In this document: in pieces, positions 13,931-15,611 of the stretch
How positions within the stretch are numbered: position 1 is the stretch's first letter
Layout of the letters: each line of letters starts with the position of its first letter
From: Saprospiraceae bacterium
GTDB lineage: Bacteria > Bacteroidota > Bacteroidia > Chitinophagales > Saprospiraceae
Assembly (NCBI GenBank): GCA_020849825.1
Contig: JADZFP010000440.1
Location: 1 to 15,611, forward strand
Direction of reading: 5' to 3'
DNA: 15,611 nucleotides
Notes under the pieces: generated by a model
Database searches by the model: none
What the model saw: only the letters and a program-made list of their open reading frames with translations
What the model was told of the DNA's origin: nothing
Program-made: the position numbers and the translations under genes

Positions 13931-15541
13931 ATGGGCAATCAACTACAAAACTTAGACTACCTCGTCTTTCTGGCTTATTTCCTGATCGTGGCCGGTTACG
14001 GCTACTGGATTTACCAGCGTAAAAAAACAGCCAATGCCAGCGCCACCGATTTCTTTCTGGCCGAAGGCGCCCTGACCTGGTGGGCCATCGGGGCTTCGCT
14101 GATCGCCTCCAACATCAGCGCCGAACAGTTTATCGGTATGTCGGGTTCAGGTTTTGCCATGGGCCTGGCGATCGCTTCCTACGAATGGATGGCGGCGGCC
14201 ACTCTGCTGGTCGTGGCCGTGTTTTTTATGCCCGGCTACATCACCAACCGGATCTTTACCATGCCGCAGTTCCTCGAAAAGCGGTACAGCCCGCTGGTAG
14301 CGACCATGATGGCGGTATTCTGGCTGCTGGTGTACGTGTTTGTCAACCTGACCTCGATTCTGTACCTGGGCGCTATCGCCGTCTCGACGATCTCCGGATT
14401 CAGTTTTACGGCCTGCGCCGTGTTCCTGGCAGTATTTGCCATCATCATCACGCTCGGAGGTATGAAGGTGATCGGTTACACCGATGTGATTCAGGTGGCG
14501 ATTTTGGTACTCGGCGGTCTGGCCACTACTTACCTGGCCCTCGATCTGGTCGCCCAGCAATTCGGCAGCCAGGGTATGTGGACGGGTCTGGGGCTTTTGC
14601 GCCAGCAAGCGCCGGAGCATTTTCACATGATCTTCGACGAATCCAATCCGCATTATAAAGACCTGCCCGGGCTTACCGTGCTCGTCGGCGCCATGTGGAT
14701 CGCCAACCTCAACTACTGGGGTTGCAACCAGTACATCACGCAGCGCGCCCTGGGCGCCAACATCAACACGGCGCGCAACGGCCTGCTGTTTGCTTCTTTC
14801 CTGAAGTTGCTGATGCCGATTATCGTGGTTAGCCCGGGCATTGCCGCTTACGTATTGTATCAAAAAGGCTTGTTCCAGGCTGAAATGGTCAATGCAGCGG
14901 GAGAAGTAAAACCCGACAGGGCTTATCCCGTATTGCTCAATCTGCTCGGTCCGGGCCTTAAAGGGCTTTCATTTGCCGCCCTGACAGCCGCCATCGTGGC
15001 TTCGCTGGCCGGTAAAGCCAATTCGATTGCGACGATTTTTACCCTCGACATTTACAACAAATACATGGACAAAACGGCCGGCGAGGCCAAACAGGTGCGA
15101 ATCGGCCGCTACGTCATCATCGTGGCCATGATTATCGCCGTGCTGGTGGCGCCGCAACTGCAGAAACTCGAACAGGGCTTCCAGTTTATCCAGGACTTCA
15201 CCGGTCTGATTTCGCCCGGCGTAGTGGCGATCTTCCTGTTGGGCTTCTTCTGGAAACGCGCCACGGCCAATGCCGCACTGGTCGCTGCGCTGGTCACCAT
15301 TCCGCTCGGTTTTGCTTTCAAAGCCTGGTTGCCCCAGGTGCCGTTCCTCGATCGAATGGGCTGGGTATTTCTTGTTTTGGTCGCCCTTATGGCCGTCATC
15401 AGTCTGGTCGATCCGAAAAGCAAGGACAACCCCAAGGCAATGCGGGTGGATACGAATATGTTCCGCACCTCGCCCAGCTTCACCCTGGGCGCCCTTATCG
15501 TGATCGGTGTGCTGGCCGCGCTTTACATCGTCTTCTGGTAA
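13931..15541 (+). CDS. Sodium/sugar symporter, SSS (SGLT) family
   Basis: This 536-residue inner-membrane protein has about 14 hydrophobic helices and imports a solute, probably a hexose, with Na+. It belongs to the SGLT branch of the solute:sodium symporters. By alignment in memory to Vibrio vSGLT, the sugar-site residues are kept: Q66 (SAEQFIGMSGSG), E85 (YEWM), N259 and gate Y262 (ANLNYWGCNQYITQR), K292 (FLKLLMP) and Q418 (FQFIQDFTGL). The vSGLT Ser after the YEWM segment is Ala here (A88). The Na2 region reads AAIVASLAGKANS, with Ala for the first of the paired serines and S358 for the second. Helix 1 begins about residue 9. An in-frame TTG at 13886 would add 15 residues, but it lies inside the leader hairpin and the ATG at 13931 gives the normal N-terminus. 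The exact sugar cannot be told. Confidence 0.9.
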   Translation: MGNQLQNLDYLVFLAYFLIVAGYGYWIYQRKKTANASATDFFLAEGALTWWAIGASLIASNISAEQFIGMSGSGFAMGLAIASYEWMAAATLLVVAVFFMPGYITNRIFTMPQFLEKRYSPLVATMMAVFWLLVYVFVNLTSILYLGAIAVSTISGFSFTACAVFLAVFAIIITLGGMKVIGYTDVIQVAILVLGGLATTYLALDLVAQQFGSQGMWTGLGLLRQQAPEHFHMIFDESNPHYKDLPGLTVLVGAMWIANLNYWGCNQYITQRALGANINTARNGLLFASFLKLLMPIIVVSPGIAAYVLYQKGLFQAEMVNAAGEVKPDRAYPVLLNLLGPGLKGLSFAALTAAIVASLAGKANSIATIFTLDIYNKYMDKTAGEAKQVRIGRYVIIVAMIIAVLVAPQLQKLEQGFQFIQDFTGLISPGVVAIFLLGFFWKRATANAALVAALVTIPLGFAFKAWLPQVPFLDRMGWVFLVLVALMAVISLVDPKSKDNPKAMRVDTNMFRTSPSFTLGALIVIGVLAALYIVFW

Positions 15542-15611
15542 GCAGGTGTTGGGTGTTGGGTTTTAGGTATTGGCAAAAGGGTTGTTACTGCTCTCAGGAT
15601 ATGCCTGGGGT

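Noticed and set aside
15542..15611. The tail of the window after the symporter gene
   Set aside because: It contains short G/T-rich repeats (GTGTTGGGTGTTGGG) but no convincing terminator or gene start in the 70 bases available.

Overview
The window looks like a piece of a Bacteroidota chromosome, most likely from a member of the Saprospiria or a neighbouring group (inference). The pointers are: several intergenic boxes matching the Bacteroidota -7 promoter consensus TAnnTTTG; a sigma-70-like factor paired with a TPR/transmembrane partner of the kind common in that group; a PcrA/UvrD helicase; an SGLT-type sugar symporter; and moderately high GC in the housekeeping genes. No ribosomal RNA, CRISPR array, transposase, integrase or phage gene was seen.

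Layout. Positions 1-159 (minus) hold the first 53 codons of an exported protein that runs off the window. Positions 230-1564 (minus) are a sigma factor and a one-TM, TPR-containing partner, three bases apart. Positions 1613-2710 (minus) encode an M29 aminopeptidase, divergent from a PcrA/UvrD helicase (2842-5154, plus); their 131-bp gap holds back-to-back promoters with the identical -7 box. Three bases after the helicase lies a small three-TM protein (5158-5673) that resembles the Pycsar effector PycTM/DUF5706 family, with no nucleotide cyclase in view. Convergent to it is a TrpF-like TIM barrel (5676-6329, minus), divergent from a 1197-residue SWIM zinc finger-SNF2 helicase fusion (6400-9993, plus).

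Positions 10211-13547 (plus) are the least familiar part: a tight three-gene operon made of two coiled-coil, four-TM proteins with a matching domain plan, then a lipoprotein with what looks like a complete von Willebrand A MIDAS. Sampled sequence here is visibly lower in GC than the helicase genes. The operon ends at a bidirectional terminator shared with a convergent tRNA-Cys (13661-13731, minus). The last gene (13931-15541, plus) is an SGLT-family Na+/sugar symporter; its leader can fold into a hairpin followed by a T run, plus a competing hairpin, suggesting a possible attenuator.

How it fits together. Most genes are independent housekeeping or transport units. Two places might hold undescribed biology: the 10211-13547 membrane/VWA operon, read here as an envelope complex in which cytoplasmic coiled coils are linked through the membrane to a periplasmic VWA lipoprotein (inference), and the orphan PycTM-like gene behind pcrA.
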